Source: Epiperipatus broadwayi
Taxonomy: Eukaryota > Onychophora > Udeonychophora > Euonychophora > Peripatidae
DNA length: 64,000 nucleotides
Assembly: GCA_028023455.1 (NCBI GenBank)
Contig: JAQFVV010000996.1
Location: 62,001 to 126,000 of the forward strand
Direction: 5' to 3'
The notes below the pieces were generated by a model. The model did not search any database. It saw only the letters and a program-made list of their open reading frames with translations, and was not told where the DNA came from. A program made the translations under genes and the position numbers. Positions 13,700 to 24,293 of this stretch are shown here, piece by piece. Each line of letters starts with the position of its first letter. The first letter of the stretch is position 1.

Positions 13700-14824
13700 T
13701 TAGGTCATGAGTGCCATTGGTTTTAGTCTACATACATTATATGTGCCTTTTACTTTTTCTGATGATTCTAGTACAAATGCATTTTCCCCTTTTCTTTCCT
13801 TGAGCATGAATGGCCCTTCATATATATTATAGAACTTTTTGAAGGTATGCTTCTGCGGGTTGCTAACATGAGGAGTTTTAACAAGGACATGATCGCCTAC
13901 TTTGAACTGAGTGGGTTTCTTTGGACCTTTAGCAATCTGTTTCTTAGCCATTCCTTGCAAGTTATTCCTTGCTCTTTCCACTAGGGTCTCTCTACTGATT
14001 TCTTCCTCCTTTATGCTGGGTAGTGGAGTCTTTATAAGGTTTGGTTCTCTCTTTCCATAATGTAGGTGAGTTGGGGCAAATTTTGTGGATTCATTTTGGG
14101 TGATATTAATATACCCAACCACTTTGCCTAATTGTTTAACCCAACTCTTATGATGGCCCTCCAAGTAAACCCTTAGCAATCTCCCTAACTCCCTCATGAC
14201 TCTTTCACAGGGGTTAGATTGGGGGTTACGAATGGAACTTAGGACATGTTTAATCCCTTGGTGCTGTAACCATTGGTTCCACTCCTTGGAGAGAAAAGAG
14301 GTGGCATGGTCTGTTAGAATAGTTCTTGGTTTTCCCACTAAGGTAAATTGTGAACTCTCTAAATTTTTAATTGTCCATCGTGCATTGGCTTTGTAGACAG
14401 GATATGCAGCAACAAATTTTGAGAAGACGTCATAAGTAACCAAGATATATCTAAATCTCCTATACGGTGGCAATGGCCCATAAAAATCTATAGCCAATAG
14501 ATCATTTGGCTCATTAGGAATAATGGGTTGCAAGATCCCCGCATATGCGCGACTAGTATACTTGGATTTTAAACAAATTTCACAATACTTAAGACGTTGT
14601 AGTATTGAGGCATACATATTGGGCCAGTAGAATAGTCTCTTAATAACATATTCCACTTTTCTAGGTCCATAATGCCCATATAAGCAGTGAACATAATAGA
14701 TTAATTTTCCCCTAATACTTGTGGGGATGTATATTCTCCATGAAGTCTCCTGATGTTCAACTGTTTGGTAATGCAATAAATCCTGTTTTATACAATATCT
14801 AATGATGGATTTATTTGTTATCAT
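13700..14824 (-). CDS. Ty3/gypsy integrase
   Basis: The 374-residue open frame encodes the integrase end of Pol, which inserts the element cDNA into the genome. The zinc-binding HHCC domain is at residues about 46-84 (HCLYGHYG, then CEIC at 81-84). The catalytic core has D113 (AIDFYGPL), D172 (TDHATSF) and E207 (NPCERVMRE), and the D172-E207 spacing is the expected DD35E. The C-terminal module (residues about 300-370) has FKVGDHVLVKTP and YEGPF and no chromodomain. The frame overlaps the RNase H frame by an ATGA at 14821-14824. This may be decay or natural frameshifting, so the listed Met may be internal to Pol. This is the best-preserved domain of the element. Confidence 0.93.
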   Translation of the reverse strand: MITNKSIIRYCIKQDLLHYQTVEHQETSWRIYIPTSIRGKLIYYVHCLYGHYGPRKVEYVIKRLFYWPNMYASILQRLKYCEICLKSKYTSRAYAGILQPIIPNEPNDLLAIDFYGPLPPYRRFRYILVTYDVFSKFVAAYPVYKANARWTIKNLESSQFTLVGKPRTILTDHATSFLSKEWNQWLQHQGIKHVLSSIRNPQSNPCERVMRELGRLLRVYLEGHHKSWVKQLGKVVGYINITQNESTKFAPTHLHYGKREPNLIKTPLPSIKEEEISRETLVERARNNLQGMAKKQIAKGPKKPTQFKVGDHVLVKTPHVSNPQKHTFKKFYNIYEGPFMLKERKGENAFVLESSEKVKGTYNVCRLKPMALMT

Positions 14825-15336
14825 TTTATTAATTGCATCCCCTTTAATTTTTTTTTAGACAAATAGGCCATTATGGGCTGTAATTTAGGATCTTGGCTTT
14901 GTAACTGGGGTACTTGACTCAATTCTTTTTCCACAGAATCATCAACAACAAGGGTTATGGCTGCTATATATGCCTGGTCTAGATTTACATGTTGTGGTTG
15001 GATTCTCACAGGATTTCTACTGAGAATATCTGCAACCACATTTTCTTTGCCTTTACAATATTGAATTTGGTAGTTGAATTGCTGCAGGAATAGGCTCCAT
15101 CGGATCAGCCTTTCATTGTTTAAATAGCTCCTATTCAGGAACTCTAGGCTCCTGTGATCCGTTATTACGACAATGTGGGATCCCACCAGGTACTGCTTAA
15201 GTTTCTGAAAGGCCCAAACCACTGCTAATGCTTCTTTTTCAGTTGTAGTATAATGTAATTCAGGCGCTCTCAGAAGACGACTAAGAAAGCAAAGTACCTG
15301 TGGTCTGTGATCTTGATCTAATTGGAATAAGATCAC
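14821..15336 (-). pseudogene. Ty3/gypsy RNase H region
   Basis: The 171-residue frame carries the RNase H segment that removes template RNA. TEKEALAVVW (residues about 32-41) holds the catalytic Glu and TDHRSLEFL (about 59-67) the next Asp. It is shifted one base from the RT frame within the run of five Gs near 15335-15340. The first catalytic Asp, normally in a TDAS-like motif just upstream, is missing because 15346-15360 has been overwritten (see findings). The rest of the frame links to integrase through a connector. Confidence 0.88.
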
Positions 15337-16183
15337 CCCCAGCCCATGATTTGTTCAAGGTTTGTATATAAAAGGTAGCTTCAAAGTTAGGATAGCCTAA
15401 TATGATTTGTTCAAGGAATTTAGTTTTAATGAGGTTCATTTCTGTGGAAGGTTGCTCTGTCCATTTCCATCTAGTGTCCTTTCTTAGTAATTGGGATAGA
15501 TAAATGGTGTCATAGGCAAAATTTTTATAAAAGCGATGGTCAAAATTGCAGACACCAAAGAAGGATCTTAGCTGCTTTTTATTTTCTGGCTGTGGAAAGT
15601 TCCAGATTGCACTTATTTTATCAGGGTTTGGTTTTATTCCATCCACTCCCACCAGATGACCTAGAAATGGTATTTCTTGTACAGCAATAGTACTTTTGGT
15701 GAGATTAATTTTTATATTTTTCTCCTTACATTCAGTTAAAAAGGTATTTAGATGTTGGAGATGTTCTGCTGCATTGCTTGAGGCAATGACTATATCATCA
15801 ACATATGTTGTGATGACATTTTTAACTTCCTCTGATAGTACTCTATCTAGGCATTGGATCAAGCCTGCGCTACTATTTATCAGACCAAAGGGCATCCTTT
15901 CAAACACATATGAATGACCCTCATGTCTAAATGCAGTATACTTTTGATCCTCTGGGTGCAGATAGATTTGCCAATAACTGGCAGTCAGATCAAAGGCAGT
16001 GAAAATAGTTTTACCTCTGAATCTGATTAGCAACTCTTGTATAGTGGGAGGGACGTCCCTTTCTGGGATGGTTAATCGGTTTAAAAACCTTGCATCTAAG
16101 CATAATCTGACAGTGCTATCCTTCTTTCGGACAATAACCAAAGGGTTGTTATATGCAGATGGACATTTTTTATGACATTCCAT
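15281..16183 (-). CDS. Ty3/gypsy reverse transcriptase
   Basis: The 300-residue frame carries the RT palm and thumb. Visible motifs are VIVRKKDSTVRLCLDAR (residues about 16-32), FTAFDLTASYWQI (about 61-73, with a catalytic Asp), FERMPFGLINSS (about 94-105) and the catalytic YVDDIV (117-122). FLGHLVGVDGI and the connection to RNase H follow. It begins after a one-base shift out of the protease frame within an A-run near 16160-16170. It leaves frame near 15340, so its last 20 or so residues are out-of-frame. The listed Met is not a true start, because the protein would be made as part of Pol. Confidence 0.92.
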   Translation of the reverse strand: MECHKKCPSAYNNPLVIVRKKDSTVRLCLDARFLNRLTIPERDVPPTIQELLIRFRGKTIFTAFDLTASYWQIYLHPEDQKYTAFRHEGHSYVFERMPFGLINSSAGLIQCLDRVLSEEVKNVITTYVDDIVIASSNAAEHLQHLNTFLTECKEKNIKINLTKSTIAVQEIPFLGHLVGVDGIKPNPDKISAIWNFPQPENKKQLRSFFGVCNFDHRFYKNFAYDTIYLSQLLRKDTRWKWTEQPSTEMNLIKTKFLEQIILGYPNFEATFYIQTLNKSWAGGDLIPIRSRSQTTGTLLS

Positions 16184-16938
16184 TCCACCATTTTTCTAAC
16201 TTGGGCATTGACTTCAGCCCTGTATTGGTAGGGGATGGGGTATATTTTACATTGATATGGTTCCGAATTCATTAATCGGATCCGATGCACATACCCCTTA
16301 ATAATGCCAGGTTTTCTGGAAAACACTTCCATGAACTTACAAAGAAAGTAAAACATTTTCCCTCCCAAATCAGGGTCTATACTCTCAATTCCTTTTAATT
16401 TATGTCTCACATCCTGCTGAGTGGAAGCCTCTTGGATTGTAGCAATGCTGGCTTGATAAAATGGTATTACTCCTTCCAGGACTTCATCTCCACTCTGACA
16501 TCTTATGTGCTTGTTATAAAAATCGATCACACTCCCATGCCTATTTAAAAAATCAGATCCTAATATAACTTCATATATAAGGCCTTGCATGATCAAGAAG
16601 GCATGTTCATATGAGTGAGATCCTATTTGTAGGGTAAGCCATACTTGCTGGGTAAATAGCTTGGCCTTTTTGCCATTAGCTAATATAATAGCAGTTTGCT
16701 TCATAGGAAATTTGGGAATTTCCTCATCCTCCCTTAGCATTTTATGATACAGTGCCTCAGAGATTATTGACACCTGGCTCCCTGTGTCCACTAATGCCTT
16801 GGTTTCTATTCCTAAAATGACCAGCTTGATCTCTGGACAGCCACCCAAAGTATAACATGCTGGCAAAGGTTCACTGTCCAGATCATTACCTGTGTCCCAA
16901 CCCAAATTCATTGTTAAAATATTGTCCTTCTTCCCCAA
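16096..16938 (-). CDS. Ty3/gypsy protease and start of RT
   Basis: The retroviral-type aspartic protease active site ALVDTGSQVSII lies at residues about 48-59, with the flap and helix region ILGSDFLNRHG further on. The rest is the linker and the N-terminal RT region (PYQYRAEVNAQVRKMVEWNVI). The last roughly 25 residues are out of frame owing to a one-base shift near 16165. The frame is open upstream past 16938 and overlaps the end of gag, offset by -1 relative to gag. This is compatible with programmed -1 frameshifting, but I saw no canonical slippery heptamer. The indicated start (TTG) is not a real initiator. Confidence 0.9.
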   Translation of the reverse strand: MGKKDNILTMNLGWDTGNDLDSEPLPACYTLGGCPEIKLVILGIETKALVDTGSQVSIISEALYHKMLREDEEIPKFPMKQTAIILANGKKAKLFTQQVWLTLQIGSHSYEHAFLIMQGLIYEVILGSDFLNRHGSVIDFYNKHIRCQSGDEVLEGVIPFYQASIATIQEASTQQDVRHKLKGIESIDPDLGGKMFYFLCKFMEVFSRKPGIIKGYVHRIRLMNSEPYQCKIYPIPYQYRAEVNAQVRKMVEWNVIKNVHLHITTLWLLSERRIALSDYA

Positions 16939-16985
16939 GTTAGCAATGGGCTCCCGCAGCAGGGAACATTCCGTCGAGGCCCGTT

Positions 16986-18032
16986 TTAGTTTGTTGGGTT
17001 AGCCTTAGTCATTATCTTTATAGAATTTTGCTGCACCTTAGGTGGAGCATTATTACCAATTCCTGAGCAACTGGCTACTGGACTTCTATTTCTATTAATC
17101 ATGGGTCTACTTTGCATTTGCTGATGGGAATTATTCCCAGGCCTACCTATGTGTGGTTTACTGGGTTTTGTTGGAAAGTGTCTGCCTAGCTGATTGTTTC
17201 CAACTCTCACACTGGAGACTTTATAATTATAGTTCTCCTTCCTCCTAGGATAACCTTCGGCCATATTTTCTGTGGCTCCTAGGGCATCTAACATATCTGC
17301 CACTCTCTCTAGGGAGTATACATCAGCAGCTATTAGGGCCTGCTCTACCTGTTTTGGGAAGTTCCTTCTGGTTATCCTAATGATTTGGGGCTCAGATAAG
17401 GGACATGCTGTAAGCATTTTTAAAGTAGCAGCCTGACTATGGAAGAACTGAGTATAAGTTCCTTCTCTAGGGGTATATTTTTGCTGACTAATTTTGTACT
17501 TAAGACTATCCTGTTTCTCTTCGCTCCAGAATGTCTGAAGTAGCATACTCTTAAAGTCCCCATATGTTTCGGGTCTATAAAAGAGTGCACGCCACCAACT
17601 TTTTGCTGAGGCATGAAGGTGGTTGCTCGTGACTGCTAATTTTTCTCGGTCATTTAGTCGACTCAAAGAAAACAGTTCATCGAGACCATTCAAATATTCT
17701 ATGGGATTTTCTCCATATTCACCCCTAAAAACTTTCACTTGTATATATTTAGCTATGTTGCTACTTCTTCCCTCATTTATTAAACTATCTTCCTCTTCCT
17801 CTGTCCTTCTGGGACCCTTTTCTATTATCTGCCCACTTTCTATTCCTATAGGATTATTCTCGTATATCTCGGGCCCTAAACTTTGTGGTATTCTACATGA
17901 CCCACTACTTGAGGTTGCCTTAACTTGCATTTCTTTTATTTCTGTGAGTTTGTCTTCCATCATTATCAATAATTGATGGTTTAGGTCTTTTTCCTGGCAA
18001 TGCAGGTATTCTTTGACTTCCTCCACTACCAT
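16986..18032 (-). CDS. Ty3/gypsy Gag, capsid part
   Basis: The 348-residue frame contains a retrotransposon gag core. FRGEYGENPIEYLNGLDELF (residues about 109-128) is followed by a helical segment with SAKSWWRALFY and the family-typical YTQFFHSQAATL. The C-terminal third is basic and rich in Asn, Gln and Pro and has no CCHC zinc knuckle. That is unusual for this superfamily and implies RNA binding through basic residues. The frame is open upstream of the listed Met (to about 18120), where it joins the coiled-coil piece through a frameshift. Intact Gag would therefore span 18883-16986, roughly 630 residues. Confidence 0.88.
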   Translation of the reverse strand: MVVEEVKEYLHCQEKDLNHQLLIMMEDKLTEIKEMQVKATSSSGSCRIPQSLGPEIYENNPIGIESGQIIEKGPRRTEEEEDSLINEGRSSNIAKYIQVKVFRGEYGENPIEYLNGLDELFSLSRLNDREKLAVTSNHLHASAKSWWRALFYRPETYGDFKSMLLQTFWSEEKQDSLKYKISQQKYTPREGTYTQFFHSQAATLKMLTACPLSEPQIIRITRRNFPKQVEQALIAADVYSLERVADMLDALGATENMAEGYPRRKENYNYKVSSVRVGNNQLGRHFPTKPSKPHIGRPGNNSHQQMQSRPMINRNRSPVASCSGIGNNAPPKVQQNSIKIMTKANPTN

Positions 18033-18118
18033 TCTCTGCTGATTTTCCAGCTTTTCATTAAAGTCAACTTGATCCTTATGGCTATTGACTTCTAATTCTA
18101 TTACACTTTGTTTTAAAC

Positions 18119-18883
18119 TTATATTTCTTCTCTTGTGGTCCCTGTCATTTGCTCCCCTATACTCTGTACCTCTTTCTGTACTTTCTTTAGCTCATGATCT
18201 GATTTACCTTGCTTTTTTCCCAGATCTTTATATTCTACTTTTAACTGTTTCTGTACAGCAGCTACCTCTAATTTTAAAGTATTAATCTCACTGCTTACAC
18301 TTTCTTTAAAATTATTCTGAGCTATTTTAAGGCTTTCATTTTTGTTGATAATTTTCTGATATCCTTCTTGTACAGCTACCAACTCTTCCTTTACAACACT
18401 AAAACTTTTCTCCCAACTTTCTTGACTTGTTGTAAATTTATCGGCAAGTTCCTTATATCTTATGTCACATCTGTCATCAAACTCTTGCCATTTGTTTTTT
18501 AATTCTATTTCAATATTCTCAATTTTTTTAGATTGTTGACCTATATCTAGCTTCATTTCCTGAGCTTGTTGGTCTAGTTTATTATCTAACCTTTGAGATT
18601 GTTCATCAAATTTCTGATTTATTTGGTTCATGCCCTCATTCATTTCCTTCATCTCTTGTGATTGTTGATCAAATTTATTATCAAATTTCTGATTCATTTG
18701 GTTCATGCCCTCTTTCATTTCCTTCATCTCTTGTGATTGATGATCAAATTTCTGATTTATCTCTTGTTTCATGCCCTCATTCATTTCTTTCAATTGTGCC
18801 ATCACAATTTGCAACCACTCTGGAGGGCTTTGCTTCTCTACTTCCATTCCCTCAATAGTTAATTCCTTTTCTGGCTCCATCAT
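18119..18883 (-). CDS. Ty3/gypsy Gag N-terminal coiled-coil
   Basis: The 254-residue frame starts at the ATG at 18883, a plausible gag start after the leader. Residues about 35-110 contain three to four imperfect repeats built on NQKFD..SQEMKEM, followed by long charged heptad-rich stretches, so most of it should be coiled coil. It ends at a stop next to the capsid frame, which continues in another phase with similar heptad composition. I infer one frameshifted gag gene, not two genes. A coiled-coil-rich Gag N-terminus probably serves multimerisation (inference). Confidence 0.82.
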   Translation of the reverse strand: MMEPEKELTIEGMEVEKQSPPEWLQIVMAQLKEMNEGMKQEINQKFDHQSQEMKEMKEGMNQMNQKFDNKFDQQSQEMKEMNEGMNQINQKFDEQSQRLDNKLDQQAQEMKLDIGQQSKKIENIEIELKNKWQEFDDRCDIRYKELADKFTTSQESWEKSFSVVKEELVAVQEGYQKIINKNESLKIAQNNFKESVSSEINTLKLEVAAVQKQLKVEYKDLGKKQGKSDHELKKVQKEVQSIGEQMTGTTREEI

Positions 18884-20361
18884 AAATTTATAAAATATTT
18901 ATATTACTTATTTCTGTTTGATTTAGTATATTCTGATTTATTCTGTTCTGATTTATTGTTCTGCTCCCTGATTTCCTATACATCCAGAGTCAAACACCTT
19001 TATCTATCCTCATATACCTTAAAATTTTCAACCACTCTTTCTCAGCCATAATTCTCCCCATCAATCTATCTATATCTTTAGTGCCTTTAATTAACTTAAC
19101 CTCCATCATCACTCTTTTTCCTTTACCTATATATGATTGATAAAGTATGAGGTCATAGTACTATTTAAAACATTTATTTAAGAAAAAGCTATCTCTGTAT
19201 TGGTGTGTCCTTTTTATGCCATCATTTATCTAGTTTTTCATGCTTTTATAAAACTTAACTCTCTCTATGCCCTTTTTTAATACACTAAGCAAAAAAGAAA
19301 AATTACTTATATAACATATGTGCTAGATTTATAACAGAGTTCATGTCTCAAGTCATTTATATACTCATCTATCCTTCTAGAGATCTGACAGATATTGACA
19401 GCCAAAAGAATGATTAGCAATTCACAATCATGAGATAGACAAAAGAATTCAATCACTGCACTTAAAGCACACAATGCTCCATGAACACTCAGATGATCAC
19501 CCCAATTCAATCACTCTAAGCTACTACAACCCATAATAGTTTATTGCAAACATTGTTGCATTGCCCTGCTTACTTCCAAGTCTTAGGGGCTTTAATTCAT
19601 AAAATACTGCCTTGCTTATCTTTAAAGTCTTAGAGGCAACAATTATATATCAGTAAAACAAAATACTGCCTTGCTCTCTCTGGAGTCTTAGAGGCGAAAT
19701 ATTATGTATCAGAAAAATTATGCCTTGCTCTCTCTGGAGTCTTAGAGGCGAAATCATGGCAGGCCTACTGTTAACTGCTTCATGATAAAACAACTGATAT
19801 TATAATCTGGGTTGGAGCAGTGAATGAGATAAATCAATCACCAGTGGCATGAATACATCACATTCTTAAGGCAATGATAAAAATTCTCCATCCATCATCA
19901 CAACCGTAACACAACCAACCAAACTCCAACAATCAAATATCCAATCCAACCTCCAAAACCATAAATTTTCTATAACACAAACTTTTCAAATATGAACAAA
20001 ATTATTATTCCACACTTCAAGGCTATTAATATTTCTATGCTTATTTAATTGATAAGCAAAATATATATAAAAAAACAGTGTTATTAACTTTAACACATTA
20101 TAAGTTGTGATATCATTATATTTTAAAAATTGAAACTAAGCTCTATAATGACTGTATTCATTTATCATCATCAAAAATGCAATAACAGTAATCATCATCA
20201 TCATCTAAACATCAGGCCAAAATATTTGTATACACTAATAATAAAAAAAATTGCACAGAAAAAAAAATATTCTTTTTTTTTTCTAAACTATACATCTGTC
20301 ATCATTATATACTACCCATCTCTCATGTATGTGGGGTATTTCAAGCCATTATTTGACTTAT
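18884..20361 (-). other. Untranslated leader of the Ty3/gypsy element
   Basis: This is about 1.48 kb between the primer-binding site and the gag ATG, long for a leader. It has no convincing open frame and carries a short tandem repeat at 19562-19760. The packaging signal would be expected here, but none can be recognised from sequence alone. Confidence 0.8.
19562..19760. repeat. Four imperfect tandem units in the leader
   Basis: Units of about 40-60 bp share tgccttgct, agtcttagaggc and an A/T-rich spacer. The two nearest 19760 are the most alike (both contain ctctctggagtcttagaggcg). Confidence 0.85.
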
Positions 20362-20384
20362 TTCGAGCCCCACGTTGGGCGCCA
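20362..20384 (-). other. Primer-binding site, tRNA-Lys(CTT)
   Basis: The plus strand ttcgagccccacgttgggcg plus CCA equals the 3' end of tRNA-Lys(CTT) (T-loop, acceptor stem and CCA) over 23 nt. It lies 2 nt inside the right LTR, the usual position for the minus-strand primer. This fixes the orientation and LTR edge. Confidence 0.92.
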
Positions 20385-20386
20385 TT

Positions 20387-23300
20387 TGTAACAATATTTA
20401 TAAATTAATATAATATGTATTTGTAATTATTAAATTAATATAAAAGATATGTATTTGTAACTATAATTTGTAACTATTTTAATATGTCACATTTGTAACC
20501 ATAATAAATATTTAGATAGGGGAAATTATTAATTATTAGATATATGCCTATCCAATCTGTACCATTTGTAACTATATTAATTCATCATAGCATAGATAAA
20601 GAAATTATAGAATCCACTGTGCCACTTGAAAATATCAGCATTAAAGATTCTTGGTATTTATTTATATATTGGGGCAGTCATTTGAACAATAAAACATACT
20701 GGCCATTGTCATCTAATAAAAATAATATTAAATATAGCAACTGAATAAAAGTACCCACTGTGAGATTCCTGGAGTGCCTTATGCTTATCTCCAATACTAG
20801 GTTCTTCTAACAAAGAATCCTTCCTATTCTTCTTTCCAAATATATAAGACCATTCATGGTCATATGCACACATGGGTGCTATTCATGACAACTTATAAAA
20901 AATATATTTTATAAAACTAATATTATGAAGTTGGAAAGGGATTATATCACTCTTTATTCAGTTTAGCTAAGTACATGTGTTTTCCCATGAGCGCCACTAG
21001 ATTGTTTTCAATCTAGATAAGTATCTATTTATAGTGTACTTGAGTTCAAACTCATTCAGTACATATTTATTACACATGACTTGGATGACGAACAAAAATG
21101 ACATTCTTACATTTTATCTATATTGATAAAATTACAAGATCCCAATATTACCAAAGTTTATACTATAGATCAAAGATTCTTATAGACATTGCTAGCTCAT
21201 TAGCGTATATTGATGAACAGACATGTATAATCCTATTAATGGCTTCCAAACAAGCATGTGAAGACCATTATTGATATTGATGGCCATTTAACTAGATTAT
21301 TTATCACAATAAAGGTAATAATGATGATGATGATAATAATATCATAATAATGATTATAATAGTGATGATGATACCAGCCATGGCTTATCAATAAACTCAC
21401 AACAATAAATTCATCTTTATAAACTTATAGGCATCTATTAAAATTATCCTATTTCATACTGGGATTTAATAATACTAATGGTGATGATTGATCATCATGA
21501 ATCTCTTTGCATAATATTCAATTTTCTATAAACCCCTATTTACTAAATATATATTCATTATGCTAAACATTAAATTTAATGATTATAATTTATTAATGAT
21601 GATTGATGGCGATCATAACTTTTATATAGTATTATTTGAAACATTTTTAACTAATAACATGATATCCATCTTTGATGAGGATGATCTAAATTCATGGACA
21701 CAACACAATTTTAGCTTTCTATGTTGAACTATAATTATCAAAATTTGGTTATTCTCAAGCATAATCCTTAAATACTTAAATATCAACATTCTAGTTTACC
21801 TATTATTTTGCGGACGCTTAATATTTGCAAGTGATTGCTCAATATATACGAATGGTAATACTTAATAACTGCGAGCAATGATGATGAATTAAAATGATAG
21901 AATTAAGACAAAAAAAAAACCACAATATTCTTAATAATAACTCGGAAACCAATTAAGATATATAATTATATTTTATTAACACTACTACTCTTTCTTTCCT
22001 TCTTTAAAGTCAAATCGACAATTAAATAAATGGCTTATTAATATAAAAATTTATATAAGTATAAGCAAATAAACTTAATATATAGGTTTGTCACTTTTCT
22101 TGATATCTCAAAATAAGCTGACTTAAATCAATATTAAAAAAAAAAATACATATTCTATAAATGCTTATTTAAGACTTTTCTTACTCATCATATCATAAAA
22201 TAAATTTCAGGTGAAACTTGTATATGTTATTTCATTTCCATTCAAATGTAATGCCCTACTTTTCAATTTACCATTTTAAACTAATCATATATAACCTATT
22301 CTTTGATGTGTTTGGATAAGCAGTTACACATTCACGCATTTGGTAATGTTAACATATATGTTTAAAATGTATACCCATAAATTACATATATAAAAATATA
22401 TTTTCTTTTCTTTTTTTTTGCAACCTTATAGCAAAAGAAAATAAAATACATATATTAATTTTTAATATGCAACAAGATAAAATAAAAATAAAAAACATTA
22501 TAAATGCATATATCTATAGGTTGCTCATTATCATTAACAACTGAAGAACAATTAAAAAAAAAACATTTCAACATTACAATATATAATAAAAAAAACAAAA
22601 AAAAATAATGAAAAATTTAAGTTTAAAGATTTAAACTATGTTTGTGCTATGTTGTGAGATATTGCAAATAACTATAGATAAACAAATCTTTAATGTTTCT
22701 GTATCAAAAAAGAAAATTGCTTTGACCAGTAAATTAAGGTTTACTTTTAATAAGTAAAAGAATAAAATCGGTTAAAGAAAGTTCATATTTACCCTTCTAC
22801 TTTTTACTTCTTATTAATGTCCTGAGTTTGAATTTTCAGACTGCTTTTCTCTGCTCACCAACAACAACAACAAAAAAAAAGAAAGTTATTGCAGATACTT
22901 TTAAAATAATGCTGAATCAATTGACTTGCTTGTTTCTTCAATTCCATTATTATTCACTGTTGATTGGCTTCCTTCTACCATTTAAAAAAAATTATTATAA
23001 GTACTTTGAATAAGTGGGTACCGGTGGATTTGCTTGTCTCTCTCCTTTAAAAAAAATAATTGCTGTTGACACTTTAGATGATTGAGGTAAATCAACAAAA
23101 ATTTGATTTATGGCTTCAAACTTGGTTCTACATTGCTGTTATAAATTTTCTTTTCCTTCTATTTCCTCTTCTCCATTCATTCGAAGGTAATGAGCTTTTA
23201 ATAAGCCAGGAACTAGAAACAAAGCATTCCATATAGCTTGTGTGGTTGGCTTCAAAATCTATCATTTTGTTGGTTATTACTGGATACATGACTTCATAGA

Positions 23301-24259
23301 CAGATCAGCGATTTTGACTCATTCTGTATTAACCAGGAAGCAGAAAAAAATGGTTTAGCAATGCAGAGGCATAGTATTATGCATAACCAAATATGTTAAT
23401 ATCATTTTTATATAATTATTACTAACTTCTAATAAATTCAATCTTGTTCCATTTCTCTCCTCTTCTTTAATATTGCTGGAAATTGCTTTTTATAAACGCA
23501 CATTTCATTTGCTCTTTTTTTTTTTCAACTTTCAAAGAGTGAGAAAAAAAAATTAAAGCGTTCACTCTCTTTTAAAAAAAAAAAATCAGAGCTTACATTT
23601 CTGCTTAAGAATAATAACAAGGAAGGACCGACTGAATTGAGTCTCAAAATAATAATCTGAGTGACTCTCTCTCTAAAAAAATTAATGACTAACTCATCAT
23701 CTCTCTAAAAAAATTTAAGACTAACTGATTAAAAAAAATTGTTTCAATCATTTATATCGCGAATTTCAACCAAAGAAAAAAAAACATCTGGAAATCTTTA
23801 TCTTAAAAAAAAAAATCAAAGCTTCACAAGTTTGACGTCGGTCACAATCAATAAAGACTTAAAATTGATCGCTATCGTTATCTACATCAAAGCACCTCTT
23901 TTGTAAAAATAATCTTAAGACACAGATAACAACAAACCTGGAATCTATAGCCATCAGGAATACGTGTAAAAGCATCTTTGTGTTTGTACAGATGTATTCA
24001 TTGTTTCACACGTGTACATTTTTTTATCTCCTAATCTAACAATCTTAATTGCCTTATTTTACACTTTTCTGATTTACTCTATTTTAATAAAATGAAAGTT
24101 AAATAAATTTAACACATATTATTTAATAAAAAAAAATATTATATAATAAATCACAAAACTGCTTATTCATAATAATAAATCTATACATATAAATCTCTGT
24201 ATATATAAAAGAAAAAAAAATTTTTTTTTTAATAATTGAATACTATATATATATCTACA
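20387..24259 (-). repeat. 5' LTR of the Ty3/gypsy element (3,873 bp)
   Basis: This is the second LTR copy, nearly identical to 9821-13650. It holds the extra 18-nt block at about 21383-21400 and the extra segment near 24034-24062. As the 5' LTR it should contain the promoter, but with no TATA or start signal conserved against a relative I do not place one. Confidence 0.95.

Positions 24260-24293
<34 letters not shown>

Larger units (their letters stand above)
9821..24259 (-). mobile_element. Ty3/gypsy LTR retrotransposon with very long LTRs
   Basis: This 14,439-bp element lies on the minus strand, with its 5' LTR on the right and its 3' LTR on the left. Both LTRs read TGTA...TACA at their ends. 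Next to the right LTR is a 23-nt primer-binding site for tRNA-Lys(CTT); next to the left LTR is a purine-rich tract. Between them, in minus-strand order, are a leader, gag, protease, RT, RNase H and integrase. The RT-RNaseH-integrase order is that of Metaviridae (Ty3/gypsy). No env-like gene is seen. The near-identical LTRs suggest a young insertion, yet gag and pol are interrupted by single-base frameshifts. The target was a (TA)n tract, so no target-site duplication can be read. Confidence 0.95.
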
